A stretch of 64,000 nt of DNA from Prochilodus magdalenae (Eukaryota > Chordata > Actinopteri > Characiformes > Prochilodontidae). Both the position numbers and the translations under genes were made by a program. Shown here one piece after another: positions 61,541 through 64,000 of this stretch. The stretch covers positions 372,001-436,000 of the forward strand of contig JAMWET010000488.1 of the NCBI GenBank assembly GCA_024036415.1, in the 5' to 3' direction. Every line of letters starts with the position of its first letter. Position 1 is the stretch's first letter. The notes beneath the pieces are model-generated. The model was not told where the DNA came from and ran no database searches. It saw only the letters and a program-made list of their open reading frames with translations.

Positions 61541-62527
61541 GATAATAAATAATAGATAATAAGTAATAGAAAATAGATAATAGATAATAGATAATAGATA
61601 ATAGATAATAGATAATAAATAATAGATAATAGGTAATAGATAATAAATAATAGATAATAGATAATAGATAATAGATAGTAGATAATAAATAATAGATAAT
61701 AAGTAATAGAAAATAGATAATAGATAATAGATAATAGATAATAAATAATAGATAATAGGTAATAGATAATAAATAATAGATAATAGAAAATAGATAATAG
61801 ATAATAGATAATAGATAATAGGTAATAAGTAATAGATAATAAATAATAGATAATAGATAATAAATAATAGATAATAGATAATAAATAATAGATAATAGGT
61901 AATAGAAAATAGATAATAGATAATAGATAATAGATAATAGATAATAGGTAATAAGTAATAGATAATAAATAATAGATAATAGATAATAAATAATAGATAA
62001 TAGGTAATAGATAATAAATAATAGATAATAGATAATAGATAATAGATAGTAGATAATAAATAATAGATAATAAGTAATAGAAAATAGATAATAGATAATA
62101 GATAATAAATAATAGGTAATAGATAATAGATAATAGATAATAGATAATAGATAATAGATAATAAATAATAGATAATAGATAATAGATAATAGATAATAGA
62201 TAATAAATAATAGATAATAGGTAATAGCTAATAAATAATAGATAACAGATAATAGATAGTAGATAGTAGATAGTAGATAATAAATAATAGATAATAGATA
62301 ATAGATAATAGATAATAGATAATAGATAATAAATAATAGATAATAGATAATAGATAATAAATAATAGATAATAGATAATAGATAATAGGTAATAGGTAAT
62401 AGATAATAGATAATAGATCGTAGATCGTAGATCATAGATCATAGATAATAGATAATAGATAATAGATAATAAATAATAGATAATAGATAATAGATAATAG
62501 ATAATAGATAATAGATAATAGATAAAG
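61541..62527. repeat. ~990-bp array of a 7-bp unit (TAGATAA) with variants
   Basis: About 140 units of ATAGATA/ATAATAG with AAATAAT, GGTAATA, AAGTAATAG and AGATAGTAG variants. Because 7 is not a multiple of 3 and the unit lacks minus-strand stops, all minus frames read the cycle YYLLSII, giving open frames up to 384 codons that are not genes. Confidence 0.97.
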
Positions 62528-62880
62528 ATCTATAAGCAGCAGGTTCTCCATAATAAAGATTATGCCTGGTAATAATAACAGGACTACAAGAAGAAGAAAA
62601 TGAAAGAGTAGAAAATTAAGAAAAGTAGAAAAGATTGTAAAGCAGACGATACAGAGGAACAAGTGGAGAAAGTTGTCGAGAGCGTCATAAAGAAAAAAAT
62701 GAGAATAAGAAGAATAAAAGGAGAACAAAGCAATAAAAAAAGAAGAACAGGAAAAGAACATGAAGGAAAGAAAAATGTTAAACACTAGTTGGATTAAGGA
62801 AAAGAAAAAGAAGAAGGAAATGACCATGACAATAAATAAATGATGATGCTAATGATGATGATGATAAATGATGAATAGTG
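62528..62880. repeat. Purine-rich right flank of the 7-bp array
   Basis: Similar A/G-rich sequence with AAGAAGAA and, at 62840-62875, GATGATGATGATAAATGATG. Confidence 0.75.
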
Positions 62881-64000
62881 ATGACTGGAATAAAAACCTT
62901 ACCTGCAATATAATAGCTAGCATAACTGAACAATATGGACTTGAACTACAATAGATCTGCATTTTCTGAACTGCAAAAGGTCACTGCAGCAGTCCAGTTA
63001 ATCTTCCAGCTATCAGACTTCCATATGTCACTGTTGTCCTAGTGAAGGATCTCCTCATTTAAGAGTGCGGACCGGTGTTGGTCCCATGTAAATAGATATG
63101 GGTCATGCTCGCTTAGTTAAGTCCAACCGCCAAAAAAATCACTCCTTGCTTTTACAATGTGTTCGATTGTAGGAACTGGCCGAGTCATGGAGAAGCTTTA
63201 AGGTGCACCAAACAGCCAAGCTTTATGCCTACACAACGTTGAAATAAAGTTGTCCGTGTAGTGAAACATCACTCTTTGCTTTATCTCTGCATGTCTGTGT
63301 GACCGAGGAATATCTGCGAGGACAGAGGACCAGAGCGGAGGTCAGAGATGTTGTCCACAAGCTTCTTCCTGCTCTGCTGATAAGCTCAGCTCATTAAGTA
63401 GCTTTTGGCGTCAAAGCATGTGCCAGTGGAGACACAGAGGCAGAATGGAAGACTAAAGCTCTCTCCAAAGGATAATGCCCTGAAATCCAGCTGGGCTTGG
63501 GCCACACAGGTCTGGATAAAGGAGACTTGGGCAGACCTGCAGGAACTTATAGACCCTGAAAACATTCTTAGCCTTGTCTTAAAGCACGGAACAGCATGTT
63601 GATCTGCTTTTCTGCATAGCTAATGACCCTGTTGTTCATGTCAGGGCTTTGTTGGAGTCAGCTCTTCCTGTGGCTCTGGCTGTGCCACTGCCGTAGCGCC
63701 AGCTAATGAGGTCATGCACTCCTTTGTTTTGTTCAATTACCAGTCTGCTCTCGTTCTCTTCCTCACTCTCAAAACAATACTAAATCAAACCACTTGTGAG
63801 ATCATAAGTTACAGTTATATAGCTTATTTTTTATCCCTTCCATTCAGGTAGGCATTTACTCTAGCCTTTATCAGTGGTCAGTTTCAGACCACAGGACCAA
63901 TGTTAGCTGTTAGTCCTTTCTGAGTATGAATTATTGCATACTCATTTACAACTCTTAACAACTATCGTATAGGACGTTCATGGACAATGTTCACCATCCT

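Larger units (their letters stand above)
47101..64000. other. Intergenic region upstream of arhgap44
   Basis: No spliced or intact gene recognised on either strand. Repeats are listed separately. Stretches with nothing identified: 48900-50045, 50600-52370, 53650-55138, 55970-58095, 59345-61300 and 62885-64000. In mammals the neighbour on this side is MYOCD, but none of its exons was seen. Confidence 0.6.

Noticed and set aside
61281..62435. 384-codon minus-strand open frame (YYLLSII repeats)
   Set aside because: Produced by the 7-bp TAGATAA-type array; all minus frames read the same cycle, and the part outside the array has no domain.
63405..63602. 65-codon plus-strand frame near the right edge
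   Set aside because: Checked as a possible exon of an upstream neighbour such as myocd; no similarity recognised and no convincing splice sites.

Overview
This window is vertebrate nuclear DNA, almost certainly from a teleost fish. It is AT-rich, has spliced genes with GT-AG introns, and carries Tc1-like MITEs, tRNA-derived SINEs, an L2-type LINE tail and long microsatellites typical of ray-finned fish. An otophysan (characin, catfish or knifefish type) would fit, but the species cannot be fixed from the sequence. There are no bacterial features (operons, Shine-Dalgarno sites, CRISPR).

One protein-coding gene is recognised: arhgap44 (RICH2 / Rho GTPase-activating protein 44), on the minus strand. 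Sixteen coding exons were placed by splice sites, phase and the conserved protein. The start codon is at 46783, and exon 16 ends at 2968 with an open phase. Together they give 508 complete codons plus two bases, covering the N-BAR domain (about residues 15-250), the RhoGAP domain (about 255-445) and the start of the C-terminal tail. The remaining tail exons must lie to the left of the window. Exons 2-16 sit compactly in 2968-12537; exon 1 stands alone, across a 34.2 kb first intron.

Layout: 1-2967 is intron 16 with one MITE. 2968-12537 holds exons 16 to 2. 12538-46730 is intron 1, packed with mobile-element remnants: five of the six copies of one Tc1-derived MITE family (the sixth is in intron 16), three of four pieces of a second Tc1-like family, two other MITEs, three tRNA-derived SINEs and several tandem arrays. 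46731-46783 is exon 1, followed by the 5' UTR/promoter with ZNF143-type motifs. 46784-64000 is upstream intergenic DNA with no recognised gene; it holds an L2 LINE tail, an AT-rich inverted-repeat structure, large simple repeats and a ~1 kb array of a 7-bp unit.

No new multi-gene system was found. The most interesting items are structural: two independently deleted subfamilies of one Tc1 MITE, one copy carrying a further 52-bp deletion between 7-bp direct repeats; a near-perfect 53-bp inverted repeat around an (AT)n tract; a perfect 57-bp duplication shared by two introns; and the 7-bp array that creates long false open frames. Family assignments rest on recognition from memory, because no database search was possible.
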